Shown piece by piece: positions 6,909 to 14,608 of a DNA stretch of 21,172 bases (the first letter of the stretch is position 1; the number at the start of each line of letters is the position of its first letter). The stretch comes from Alphaproteobacteria bacterium. Lineage in GTDB: Bacteria > Pseudomonadota > Alphaproteobacteria > Rhodobacterales > Rhodobacteraceae. A model generated the notes under the pieces. The model saw only the letters and a program-made list of their open reading frames with translations. It searched no databases and was not told the DNA's origin. The stretch spans positions 1-21,172 of the forward strand of contig JAADIC010000322.1 in the NCBI GenBank assembly GCA_013151535.1. Direction: 5' to 3'. The position numbers were made by a program, and so were the translations under genes.

Positions 6909-7306
6909 CACGAGAGGTTCCAAAAGTAGGTTTTGACAGATCGAGGCCCTTTCAGGGGCGGCATTTGCAAGCGGCAATTGCTGCATAAATTGCCCAGCTC
7001 CCAAGCCTGAAAAACCTCTGGAAATCTAAAGATTTCGCTTGCAATCACAGCCGCGCAGGGCTTCGCTAGCCCGCTAGCCCGCTAGCCCGCTAGCCCGCTA
7101 GCCCGCTAGCCCGCTAGCCCGCTAGCCCGCTAGCCCGCCCGCTAGCCCGCTAGCCCGCTAGCCCGCTAGCCCGCTAGCCCGCTAGCCCGCTAGCCCGCTA
7201 GTTTACTGGTTTGTCATTCCTGTAAGCGATTGTAATAGCGAACATAAACGGAGAATTTTTTGAGCGGCCGAAGTCGCAATCTTCAAGAAAACTCAACAAC
7301 CCCCTA
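6909..7306. other. gene-free region between convergent tgt and esterase genes
   Basis: This roughly 400-bp stretch holds no convincing ORF. It contains weak hairpins (for example GGCAATT...AATTGCC and AAATC...GATTT before 7040) that may help terminate tgt, then the 8-bp tandem array at 7065-7201. Confidence 0.6.
7065..7201. repeat. 8-bp tandem repeat array (GCTAGCCC)n
   Basis: Nine perfect units of GCTAGCCC (7065-7136), a half unit GCCC (7137-7140), seven further perfect units (7141-7196) and a partial GCTAG (7197-7201) make about 16.6 copies. The unit contains the palindrome GCTAGC and is not a multiple of three. The array lies between two convergent stop codons, so it is non-coding. It is a likely variable-number locus through replication slippage. 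Confidence 0.97.
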
Positions 7307-8323
7307 TCAAGAATTCGAATAAAGCCCGCGCATCCAGTCCGAGATCTTGCCGATCGCCGCTTCCCCTTCGGGGATCACCCGTGTCAGGTTCAGGAACCCG
7401 TGAATTTGCCCCGGAAAATTGCAATATGTCACCGCAACACCTGCCGCTTGCAGCTTGTCAGCATAGTCTTTCGCCTCGTCCAGCAGCGGATCAAACCCGC
7501 CAGACAGGATAAAGGTCTGGGGAATTCCGGCAAAATCATCCGCCAGCAGGGGTGAAATCGACGGATCACTATAGTCGCGGTTTTCACCGAGATAATTTGT
7601 GCGATACCACTCTATCCGGTCCAGCGGAATGATATAGGCCTGCGCTAATTCCATGATCGAATTTGATTGCAACCGGCTGTCCAGCGCCGGGTAAATGAGA
7701 ACCTGAAACGCTGGCTTCAGCCCGTGCGAATTGGCCAGCACGGCAGCGAAACAGCCCCCCGCGCTGTCACCACCTGCCCCGATCCGCCCGGGATCAAGGC
7801 CCAGCCCATCCGCCCGCGCCACAATGTCGGCAAAGGCCGTGCGCGCGTCATTCAATCCGGCGGGATAGGGGTGTTCTGGTGCCAACCGGTATTCCACCGA
7901 AATCACCGCAAAACCTGACAGCTTCGCCAGTTTCCGGCACAGATCATCATGGGTCTCAAGGTCCCCCTGAATATAGCCGCCGCCGTGGAAATAGACCAAT
8001 GCCGGCTGCTCGGGTGCCGCATCCGCATAAAGCCGCGCTGCAACCGGCCCATCTGCCCCCTTCAGCGTCAAATCCTCGACCCGCGTCAGTTCCGGCCCGC
8101 GTGCGTCAAACTTTTGCACCAGCCTGCGCATCTGCGCACGGCTTTCAGCGGGTACCGGCATCACACCGGGAACGCGAATAAAATTGGCCAGCCGCCCCAG
8201 GGCGCGGGCCTTTACATCAATCGGATTGCCGCGGCTGAACTCGTTTCCCGGGGTTAACAGGCGCACAAGACCCGCCGGTAAAAATACCAGAATCAACCGC
8301 CATATCATGATAAATTTGCGCAT
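7307..8323 (-). CDS. alpha/beta hydrolase, hormone-sensitive-lipase-type esterase
   Basis: This 338-residue carboxylesterase belongs to the HSL (family IV) group. The oxyanion-hole motif HGGG starts at His113 (VYFHGGGYIQGD). The nucleophile is Ser187 in GGDSAGG, the acid Asp278 in GFDPLLDEA, and the catalytic His308 in QIHGFLN, so the triad is complete. The N-terminus (MRKFIMIWRLILVFLPAGLVRLL) is hydrophobic and basic, which suggests membrane anchoring instead of a cleaved signal, since no clear cleavage site follows. ATG at 8323 follows a GGGGC stretch. It is divergent from lon and convergent with tgt. The substrate cannot be told; short-chain acyl esters are usual for the family. Confidence 0.88.
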   Translation of the reverse strand: MRKFIMIWRLILVFLPAGLVRLLTPGNEFSRGNPIDVKARALGRLANFIRVPGVMPVPAESRAQMRRLVQKFDARGPELTRVEDLTLKGADGPVAARLYADAAPEQPALVYFHGGGYIQGDLETHDDLCRKLAKLSGFAVISVEYRLAPEHPYPAGLNDARTAFADIVARADGLGLDPGRIGAGGDSAGGCFAAVLANSHGLKPAFQVLIYPALDSRLQSNSIMELAQAYIIPLDRIEWYRTNYLGENRDYSDPSISPLLADDFAGIPQTFILSGGFDPLLDEAKDYADKLQAAGVAVTYCNFPGQIHGFLNLTRVIPEGEAAIGKISDWMRGLYSNS

Positions 8324-8612
8324 ATTGCCCCATTTCTGCCGAAAAGCCGGAATATCCAGCCAAAGTAACGGGACAGTTCAAGGATTGTCCACCATATTGG
8401 CGAACATCGAAAAAACACGCGGACATGGCGTCGTGTGACCGCTTTGTAACTTGCTGAAGCGCCATAACACGGGCAAAATGGCGATAACGAGTCAGTTGGC
8501 AGCCTTGATCTTTTACCAATGCACGCCCACTTGAACTAACCAAGGTGAACAGAAGATGACCAAACGCCGCCGGATCAACGGGGCAGGGTGATCTTGCTAC
8601 AAAGGAATAACG
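8324..8612. promoter_or_regulatory. intergenic region between divergent esterase and lon
   Basis: This 289-bp region must carry both promoters. CTTGAT (8504-8509) and CCCACTTG (8526-8533), 16 bases apart, loosely resemble a heat-shock sigma-32 promoter, which would fit lon. A CGCCAT...ATGGCG inverted repeat lies around 8460-8483. No supported ORF is present. Confidence 0.3.
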
Positions 8613-11024
8613 ATGTCTGATTTGAGCAGCCAAGCCTATCCGGTCCTCACATTGCGCGAAGTGGTGGTTTTCCCCCACATGATCGTGCCGCTTTTCGTGG
8701 GCCGTGAAAAATCCGTGCGCGCCCTGGAAGAGGTGATGGGGGATGACAAGGAAATTCTGCTTTCAAGCCAGATTGATCCGTCGGTCGACGATCCTGATGC
8801 GGACGGTATCTACAAGGTCGGGGTGCTGGCCTCTGTGCTGCAATTGCTGAAACTGCCCGATGGCACGGTCAAGGTGCTGGTCGAGGGGCGCAGACGGGTG
8901 CGCATCACCGAGTTTCTGGACAATGACGCGTTTTTTGAAGCCCATGCCGAGGTTCTTGAAGAAGAACACGGTGATCCGGTATCGGTCACGGCTTTGTCGC
9001 GCTCGGTTGCGGAAGAATTTGAACGCTATGCCAAGCTGAACAAAAACGTGCCCGAAGAAGCCCTGACAACCGTCGCCGAAACCGATGGTGGTGCCAAGCT
9101 GGCCGACACCGTTGCGGGGCATTTGAACATTCCGGTCGAGGACAAGCAGAAACTGCTCGAGACCCTCAACCTGTCGGACCGTCTGGAGGCGATTTTCGGC
9201 ATGATGCAGGGCGAAATGTCGGTGCTGAAGGTCGAGAAAAAGATCAAATCCCGGGTCAAAACCCAGATGGAGCGTACCCAGCGCGAATATTACCTGAACG
9301 AGCAGATGAAGGCGATCCAGAAGGAACTGGGCGATAATGACGGCTCGGGACAGGACGAAATTACCGAATACGAGGAAAAGATCGAGGCCACCAAGCTCAG
9401 CAAAGAAGCCCGCGAAAAGGTCGATGGCGAGCTGAAAAAGCTGAAATCCATGTCGCCGATGTCAGCCGAAAGCACGGTGGTGCGCAACTATCTTGACTGG
9501 ATCCTGTCAGTGCCGTGGGGCAAGAAAACCCGGGTCAGGAAAGACCTGAACAAGGCCCAGACCGTGCTGGATGGCGATCATTACGGCCTTGAAAAGGTCA
9601 AGGAACGCATCGTTGAATATCTGGCGGTGCAACAGCGCAGCGCCAAGCTCAAGGGGCCGATCCTGTGCCTTGTCGGCCCTCCGGGCGTCGGCAAAACCAG
9701 CCTTGGTAAATCGGTAGCCAAGGCCACGGGGCGCGAGTTTATCCGCATCTCGCTGGGTGGTGTGCGCGACGAAAGCGAAATTCGCGGCCACCGTCGGACT
9801 TACATTGGCTCCATGCCGGGTAAGATCATCCAGTCGATGAAAAAGGCGAAAACAGTTAACCCGTTGATCCTGCTGGATGAAATTGATAAAATGGGCCAGG
9901 ATTTTCGCGGTGATCCGGCCAGTGCCATGCTGGAAGTGCTTGACCCCGAACAAAACTCGACCTTCACCGATCATTATCTCGAGGTCGAATATGACCTGTC
10001 CAACGTGATGTTCATCACCACGGCCAACAGCTACAACATGCCCGGCCCGCTGCTGGATCGCATGGAGATTATCACGCTGGCTGGCTATACCGAGGACGAA
10101 AAGGCCGAGATCGCCAAGCAATATCTGGCCCCCAAGCAGCTTAAGGGCCACGGCTTGCGCAAGGGTGAATTCACGCTTGAGGATGCGGCTTTGACCGACA
10201 TCATCCGCTATTACACCCGCGAGGCCGGGGTGCGGAATTTGGAGCGTGAGATTGCCAAACTATGCCGCAAGGCGGTGACGCGGATCGTGCGCGGTGATGC
10301 CAAGACCATCGTCATAACCCCTGATAACCTTGAAGAATTTCTCGGCGTGAAGCGCTTCAAATACGGCCTTGCCGAGGACGAAGACGTGGTTGGCGTGGTC
10401 ACTGGATTGGCGTGGACGTCCGTGGGCGGTGATCTTCTGTCGATCGAAGCGCTGAAACTGCCCGGCAAGGGGCGGATGAAAACCACCGGCAAGCTGGGCG
10501 AAGTGATGCGCGAAAGCATTGATGCGGCCAGCTCTTATGTGCGCTCAATCGCGCCGGAACTGGGCATCAAGCCGACGATGTTTGAAAAAATCGACATTCA
10601 CGTCCACGTCCCCGAAGGCGCGACCCCGAAAGACGGGCCAAGTGCCGGTGTTGGCATGGTGACAGCGATTGTGTCGGTGCTGACCGGCATCGCGGTCAAG
10701 AAAGATCTGGCCATGACCGGTGAAGTGACCCTGCGCGGCAATGTGCTGCCCATCGGTGGCCTCAAGGAAAAACTGCTGGCGGCCCTGCGCGGCGGTATCA
10801 AGACCGTGCTGATCCCGGATGACAACCTCAAGGATCTGACCGAGATACCGGATAATGTGAAAGACGGTTTGAACATCATTCCGGTCAGGGACGTCAGAAC
10901 CGTGCTGCAACACGCGCTTGTTGCGGTTCCGGAGCCGATTGAGTGGGACGAAGCCGCAGAAGAAGCGGCAGCGGTGGCCATGGCGCGCGGCCCGGTGGCT
11001 GAAGCCGGAAAACCGGCTCATTGA
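8613..11024 (+). CDS. lon: ATP-dependent protease La (Lon)
   Basis: Lon is the cytosolic homohexameric AAA+ protease that removes misfolded proteins and selected regulators. The 803 residues contain the N-terminal substrate-binding LAN domain (LTLREVVVFPHMIVPLFVGR at the start), a coiled-coil region around KKIKSRVKTQMERTQREYYLNEQ, and the AAA+ module with Walker A GPPGVGKT at 355-362 and Walker B ILLDEIDKM. The C-terminal protease domain has the catalytic dyad Ser677 (PKDGPSAG) and Lys720 (GGLKEK). An Ala-rich tail ends the protein. ATG at 8613 is preceded by AAAGGAA. A weak sigma-32-like pair (CTTGAT 8504-8509, CCCACTTG 8526-8533) is upstream. A gene for HU often follows lon in proteobacteria; here a MITE-like element follows instead. 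Confidence 0.97.
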   Translation: MSDLSSQAYPVLTLREVVVFPHMIVPLFVGREKSVRALEEVMGDDKEILLSSQIDPSVDDPDADGIYKVGVLASVLQLLKLPDGTVKVLVEGRRRVRITEFLDNDAFFEAHAEVLEEEHGDPVSVTALSRSVAEEFERYAKLNKNVPEEALTTVAETDGGAKLADTVAGHLNIPVEDKQKLLETLNLSDRLEAIFGMMQGEMSVLKVEKKIKSRVKTQMERTQREYYLNEQMKAIQKELGDNDGSGQDEITEYEEKIEATKLSKEAREKVDGELKKLKSMSPMSAESTVVRNYLDWILSVPWGKKTRVRKDLNKAQTVLDGDHYGLEKVKERIVEYLAVQQRSAKLKGPILCLVGPPGVGKTSLGKSVAKATGREFIRISLGGVRDESEIRGHRRTYIGSMPGKIIQSMKKAKTVNPLILLDEIDKMGQDFRGDPASAMLEVLDPEQNSTFTDHYLEVEYDLSNVMFITTANSYNMPGPLLDRMEIITLAGYTEDEKAEIAKQYLAPKQLKGHGLRKGEFTLEDAALTDIIRYYTREAGVRNLEREIAKLCRKAVTRIVRGDAKTIVITPDNLEEFLGVKRFKYGLAEDEDVVGVVTGLAWTSVGGDLLSIEALKLPGKGRMKTTGKLGEVMRESIDAASSYVRSIAPELGIKPTMFEKIDIHVHVPEGATPKDGPSAGVGMVTAIVSVLTGIAVKKDLAMTGEVTLRGNVLPIGGLKEKLLAALRGGIKTVLIPDDNLKDLTEIPDNVKDGLNIIPVRDVRTVLQHALVAVPEPIEWDEAAEEAAAVAMARGPVAEAGKPAH

Positions 11025-11038
11025 TTGCATTTCTGCTT

Positions 11039-11324
11039 TAGAGCCTCGTCCACAATATCTGACCCGCTCAGTTGCGCCCACGCGGTCTGAATACGGGTGT
11101 GTTGGCGTGAAAATCGTATCGGATATACGGTCGAGCGGCAACCGCCCGGAGGCGGGCCGCGTGGGCGCACCCCCCCCCGATCAAACGGCGGGGCCGCTCA
11201 TATTTTCCCAAATCCCGGCGCGCCGCCGCTTGAACGTATCGACAGATATGCCCGGCGCGACGCCACTTGGGCTTTGAAAAAATCTGAGCGGCCGAGTGGA
11301 TCAGATATTGTGGACAAGGCTCTA
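11039..11324. mobile_element. 286-bp structured MITE-like element between lon and the DUF4396 gene
   Basis: The ends form a 33-bp terminal inverted repeat (11039-11071 and 11292-11324, 29 of 33 positions matching). It starts TAGAGCCTCGTCCACAA on the left and TAGAGCCTTGTCCACAA on the right complement. TA sits at both outer edges, consistent with a TA target duplication as made by IS630/Tc1-mariner-type transposases. Inside are a perfect 13-bp inverted repeat (11073-11085 with 11157-11169), a perfect 9-bp one (11192-11200 with 11285-11293), and a run of nine C (11170-11178). There is no transposase ORF, so it is non-autonomous. The IS family is inferred from the TA ends only. Confidence 0.75.
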
Positions 11325-11340
11325 GAAACCTGACCGGCGG

Positions 11341-12195
11341 TTAGAAAAACTCGCCGGTCATCCACAATCCACCCAGCAGAAACGCAAATGTCAGGATCGA
11401 CATGCCAAGGATGGTTGCCCCGCTGGGGCGCTGCCCGGTATTGTGGTCCTTAGCCCCACCATGATCGCCGTCTTGATCGCCACCATGCGCACCCTCTGGC
11501 ACCTTGGCGTCATGCGCCCCGCCGCCATGGCCCGCCGCCTGATCGTTGGCAATCACCGTCAGCATACCGTGTTTCATATTGTTCACCACCAGCCACCAAT
11601 TGACGGGATAAGCCAGTACGAAACCGACGATCATCGCCATCGAAACCGTGAACCAGAATGTCGGATTAAAGGGATCATTCGCGCCCTCAATGCGCTCCAT
11701 CATAAACCGCATGGTCGGCAACATGCCGGTCATCAGCAGGTTCATCGACAACAGCTCGGGGATGAAGGTTTCCTTGAGCGAGCGGATATAAGAGCCCCCG
11801 ACCATATCTTTCATGGCGAAAGCCTGAAAATAGGCCCAGCCAAAACCAAAGCCAAGCGCGTATTCAAGCCCGAAATCCTTCCACGGCGACAATTGCAGCA
11901 CGCCCGCCACCGCCGCCCCGGCAATGATCCCCAACCCATCACCCGCCGCGCAATGCATGGTGGAGCCAAGCACCTGCCGCCATGTGGCGGAGACATATTG
12001 CTGATGGGTGCCTTTCAGCGGCTCGCGACAGCCCAGAACATAAAAGACCGCCCCGAGCGGCCCGGTAAAGGCGACCAATATGCCAAAGGCCCATTTCAGA
12101 ACCGTCGATTCCGGGGTTTTGGGGATGTCGATGACAACAAAAGCCAGCGACAGGGCGGTCAGGATGAACCAGACCAGCATAATTCCATCAATCAC
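11341..12195 (-). CDS. DUF4396 family polytopic membrane protein with His-rich loop
   Basis: The 284-residue protein has about seven hydrophobic segments: near residues 3-23, 35-55, 86-101, 110-127, 147-166, 180-204, and the C-terminal GATILGMSILTFAFLLGGLWM. The conserved stretch STMHCAAGDGLGIIAG, the GFGFGWAYFQ region and ELLSMNLLMTGMLP match DUF4396, a family of unknown function. A loop before the last helix (about residues 220-257) is rich in His, Gly and Asp (GHGGGAHD, GAHGGDQDGDHGGAKDH) and probably binds metal. In the wider family, links to copper proteins are my recollection; nirK, a copper enzyme, is in the window but 5 kb away. ATG at 12195 follows AAAGGGGAT. The gene ends 17 bp after the MITE-like element. 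Confidence 0.75.
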   Translation of the reverse strand: MIDGIMLVWFILTALSLAFVVIDIPKTPESTVLKWAFGILVAFTGPLGAVFYVLGCREPLKGTHQQYVSATWRQVLGSTMHCAAGDGLGIIAGAAVAGVLQLSPWKDFGLEYALGFGFGWAYFQAFAMKDMVGGSYIRSLKETFIPELLSMNLLMTGMLPTMRFMMERIEGANDPFNPTFWFTVSMAMIVGFVLAYPVNWWLVVNNMKHGMLTVIANDQAAGHGGGAHDAKVPEGAHGGDQDGDHGGAKDHNTGQRPSGATILGMSILTFAFLLGGLWMTGEFF

Positions 12196-12352
12196 GGGTA
12201 TCCCCTTTAATTATCCTGTTGTGAAACGCTGGCACGGAGGCTCGATTACTGTCAAGGGAGGGCTTGAAAAGCCGTTTCAACCACCATTTGGGGCGCGGCC
12301 TGCCCGTCGGGTTTTGGTCAGAAAAAACTGTGGCCGAAAGCGAAAACACCCC

Positions 12353-12381
12353 TTGCCGCAGCCAGGATTTCGGTTTATCAG
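12353..12381 (+). promoter_or_regulatory. candidate promoter of tRNA-Val
   Basis: TTGCCG (12353-12358) and TATCAG (12376-12381) are separated by 17 bases and followed by a GC-rich GCGCGTCC-type stretch. The tRNA begins 14 bases downstream. Spacing and position fit a sigma-70 stable-RNA promoter with stringent-type discriminator, although each hexamer matches the consensus only in part. Confidence 0.35.
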
Positions 12382-12395
12382 CGCGTCCAGCGAAT

Positions 12396-12471
<76 letters not shown>

Positions 12472-12472
12472 T

Positions 12473-12685
12473 TTAGCCAATTATTTCAAAAAGTTGCTCG
12501 TCTGGCCTCGTTAATAGGCTCTGAACTGCCATAGTTGAGAAAGGCCACGCCTTGCCATCCCACTGATAATTTTCTTGACTAAAATCAATTCCAATCGGGC
12601 GCAAACGTTCTATATGAACTCGGTTCACGCCCTCACTGATCCTAACTTTAACAAGCGGAGAATACGTTCCAATAATGTCGCTCAT
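12473..12685 (-). CDS. doubtful 70-aa hypothetical ORF beside tRNA-Val
   Basis: This minus-strand ORF reads MSDIIGTYSPLVKVRISE and continues to a TAA directly after the tRNA 3' end. It has no cysteine and contains a Trp-bearing stretch NYQWDGKAWPFSTMAV. A longer start at 12712 is possible. Neither start has a Shine-Dalgarno sequence, and the first bases overlap the start of the plus-strand flavoprotein gene on the opposite strand. No family is recognised. It could be a true island gene, a truncated gene cut by the integration event, or chance. Confidence 0.35.
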   Translation of the reverse strand: MSDIIGTYSPLVKVRISEGVNRVHIERLRPIGIDFSQENYQWDGKAWPFSTMAVQSLLTRPDEQLFEIIG

Positions 12686-14138
12686 TGAAAAACTCAGCCA
12701 GCCCGTTTTCATAGATGGTGCGTGGATACGTCCTCTTATTCAGGGGGGTAAGGGGGTCGGCGCTACCAATGGTGCAAGTGCCGGGGCCTGGGCGGTGGAA
12801 AATGCCGCCGGTACCATTGCGGCCATTGGCGCCGCCATCGGCTATGACAAAGATGGTCGTGAGTTGCCTTACTCTTACGCATCGAAGACGCGGCATGGAC
12901 GCTTTGAAGAAATGCTGTCAATGTCCATAAAAGGTTGTCGATTACAGGTCGAAATCGCCCATAATGCCTGCAACGGCAAGGGGCGTATCCGCATAAACTT
13001 TCTCAAAATGGCCGGTGGCTCCATGCGCGTTATGCGCGAGGTTCTGACTGCAACCCGTCTGGCCGGTGGTGGCAATAAAATTCACGCCGTAACCATGGGT
13101 GCGGGTCTGGCCTCGGAAGAAGATGCCCGGATTTGCGCCGACGAAGGTATCTATCTGGATCCGATCATTTCCAGCGTTATGGCCTTAAAAGTCCTGTTAA
13201 GCCGGACCTACAGAAACTGGGCAGGCAGGTACAAGGAGGTCATCGGGGCCGTGGTCTATGAAGACCCGTGGCTGGCCGGTGGCCATAATGGCATCACCAG
13301 CCGGGAAAACCCCGACGAACCACAAGCGCCTTATGAGCGCGTCAAGACCTTGCGTAAAATCATGAACAATAAAGGCATGCAGGATGTTGCCATCATCATG
13401 GCCGGGGGTGTTTGGCATTTGCGCGATTGGCAAAACTGGCTGGATAATCCGGAAATTGGCCCGGTCGCCTTCCAGATCGGCACCCGGGATCTGTTGACCA
13501 AGGAATGCCCGATAGGCAAAGAGTGGAAAGACCTTTTATTTAGTATGAAAGAAGAGGATGTGGTCCTCAACAAGTTCAGCCCCACCGGGTTTTATTCGTC
13601 GGCATACAGGAATGGCATGATGCGCGAATTATATGAACGCTCGAACCGGCAGGTTCCCTTTGCGCAAAAAATTTCCAACAGCATGAACAAACCTGTCGCG
13701 GGGCCGGGTGTGCCAATCAACACTTATGGTGTTTCACCAGCAGACAAAGGCAAGGTTGATGCCTGGATTGCAGATGGATTTACAATCCCCCTGCGTACAC
13801 CGGATGACACATTGATTTTTGTAACCAGGGAGAAGGCGCTTGAGATCAAGTCTCACAAGACCGAGTGTGTGGGGTGCATTTCCACCTGCAAACTTAGTAC
13901 CTGGTGCGAGGACGTCGATAAGAAATATTCAACCGGCAAACTGCCCGATCCGCGGGTTCATTGTATTCGCAAAGGGCTGCAAGGGGCTATTGCAGGCAAG
14001 GATTTGGATAAATCCCTCATTTTTTCTGGCCATAATGCATATAAAGCGGGTGTTGACCCGTTCTATCGCGGTGAAAACGGCTGTGTTTTCATTCCCACGA
14101 CAAAGCAACTTATTGAGCGCCTGACAACAGGCGACTAG
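12675..14138 (+). CDS. nitronate monooxygenase (2-nitropropane dioxygenase) family FMN protein with Cys-rich tail
   Basis: The 487-residue protein has a TIM-barrel flavin-binding core like nitronate monooxygenases and FabK. Family motifs are present: IQGGKGVGAT near residue 23 (usual IQGGMGVG), AGGHNG near 203 carrying the conserved His, the phosphate-binding IIMAGGVW, and IGTRDLLTKEC near 268. After about residue 300 it extends beyond the core, with a cysteine cluster Cys398, Cys401, Cys405 and Cys411 (CVGCISTCKLSTWC) that could bind Fe-S or zinc. It probably oxidises nitronates or acts as an NAD(P)H-dependent flavin oxidoreductase; the substrate is not known. ATG at 12675 is used although the nearest GGAG is about 14 bases upstream, which is wide. 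It is the main cargo of mini-island A. Confidence 0.8.
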   Translation: MSLIEKLSQPVFIDGAWIRPLIQGGKGVGATNGASAGAWAVENAAGTIAAIGAAIGYDKDGRELPYSYASKTRHGRFEEMLSMSIKGCRLQVEIAHNACNGKGRIRINFLKMAGGSMRVMREVLTATRLAGGGNKIHAVTMGAGLASEEDARICADEGIYLDPIISSVMALKVLLSRTYRNWAGRYKEVIGAVVYEDPWLAGGHNGITSRENPDEPQAPYERVKTLRKIMNNKGMQDVAIIMAGGVWHLRDWQNWLDNPEIGPVAFQIGTRDLLTKECPIGKEWKDLLFSMKEEDVVLNKFSPTGFYSSAYRNGMMRELYERSNRQVPFAQKISNSMNKPVAGPGVPINTYGVSPADKGKVDAWIADGFTIPLRTPDDTLIFVTREKALEIKSHKTECVGCISTCKLSTWCEDVDKKYSTGKLPDPRVHCIRKGLQGAIAGKDLDKSLIFSGHNAYKAGVDPFYRGENGCVFIPTTKQLIERLTTGD

Positions 14139-14169
14139 GGTTTGGGGATGAATATTCGAATCCCATTAG
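14139..14169. other. short gap between the flavoprotein gene and the MITE
   Basis: Nothing is seen here except the 4-bp TTAG (14166-14169) that repeats at the other end of the MITE. Confidence 0.5.
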
Positions 14170-14436
14170 GGCACCTCTGAACAATGCGCCTCTCGGTATT
14201 TCGCAGAAATGCCAGCCCCCGACCCCTAGGAAATGCTTTGCATTTCCCGTGGGTCGACAGTGAATTGCAAAGCAATTCATGAGAGACCGCCCCATGGCGG
14301 GGGCTTTTGTAACGTTCCAACCTATTGAAAAGGCTAGCATAATTAGAATGATACTTGAAGCTAATTCCCGCGTGGCTCGCCCCCACCCGGTCGGGGGCTG
14401 GCATTTCTGCGAAATCCCTACTTGTTCAGAGGTTCC
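14170..14436. mobile_element. 267-bp MITE, copy A (IS5-like ends)
   Basis: The ends are inverted (GGCACCTCTGAACAA left, GGAACCTCTGAACAA on the right complement). An inner inverted block follows, from TTTCGCAGAAATGCCAG to CCCCCGACC on each side. TTAG flanks both ends (14166-14169, 14437-14440), matching the YTAR 4-bp duplication typical of the IS5 group. It is related to copy B at 18938-19140 but has about 60 extra internal bases holding two perfect hairpins (14229-14247 and 14261-14279). There is no transposase ORF. Family naming is inference from the target duplication. Confidence 0.85.
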
Positions 14437-14518
14437 TTAGCTAAAAATCGACCAGTACCGGGTCGACATTGGGAACCCATATTGCCAGTAAATCAAAAGC
14501 TCAGGCCAGTATTGCGCC

Positions 14519-14567
14519 CGTTTACACCGAAGATGTCGGGAGTTCGAGCCTCTCACGACCCATCATT
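14519..14567 (+). repeat. att copy 1: duplicated 3' half of tRNA-Val
   Basis: The first 44 bases (14519-14562) are identical to tRNA-Val 12425-12468, then one C-to-T change and CATT. It lacks the 5' half, so it is not a functional tRNA gene. It marks the junction between mini-islands A and B. Confidence 0.95.
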
Positions 14568-14608
14568 AAATCAATGACTTATGCGATCTCTACAAAGTGT
14601 TCCTCAGT

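Larger units (their letters stand above)
12472..14562. mobile_element. integrase-less mini-island A at tRNA-Val
   Basis: The segment is bounded by the tRNA-Val 3' end and a 44-base perfect copy of its 3' half (14519-14562). It is about 2.1 kb and carries a nitronate-monooxygenase-family gene, a doubtful 70-aa ORF and a 267-bp MITE. No integrase, excisionase or replication gene is present. It fits a cis-mobilisable (CIME-like) remnant or a satellite mobilised in trans. Its att copy has no substitutions within the 44-base core, which suggests it is the younger of the two insertions. Confidence 0.75.

Noticed and set aside
6913..6922. GAGAGGTTCC as a third MITE end
   Set aside because: Only about 8 bases match the MITE terminus, and no inner inverted block or second end follows.
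7065..7201. CRISPR array
   Set aside because: Units of 8 bp are contiguous with no unique spacers, and there are no cas genes; it is a simple tandem repeat.
8555..8590. MTKRRRINGAG leader peptide before lon
   Set aside because: Eleven codons without convincing RBS or attenuator structure; chance is the simpler explanation.
10545..11141. 198-codon minus-strand ORF over the lon 3' end
   Set aside because: It is antisense to the Lon protease domain and runs into the MITE-like element; no homology features.
14519..14567. possible second tRNA-Val gene
   Set aside because: Only the 3' half is present; there is no D arm or 5' acceptor strand, so it is an att footprint. The same holds for 15899-15947.
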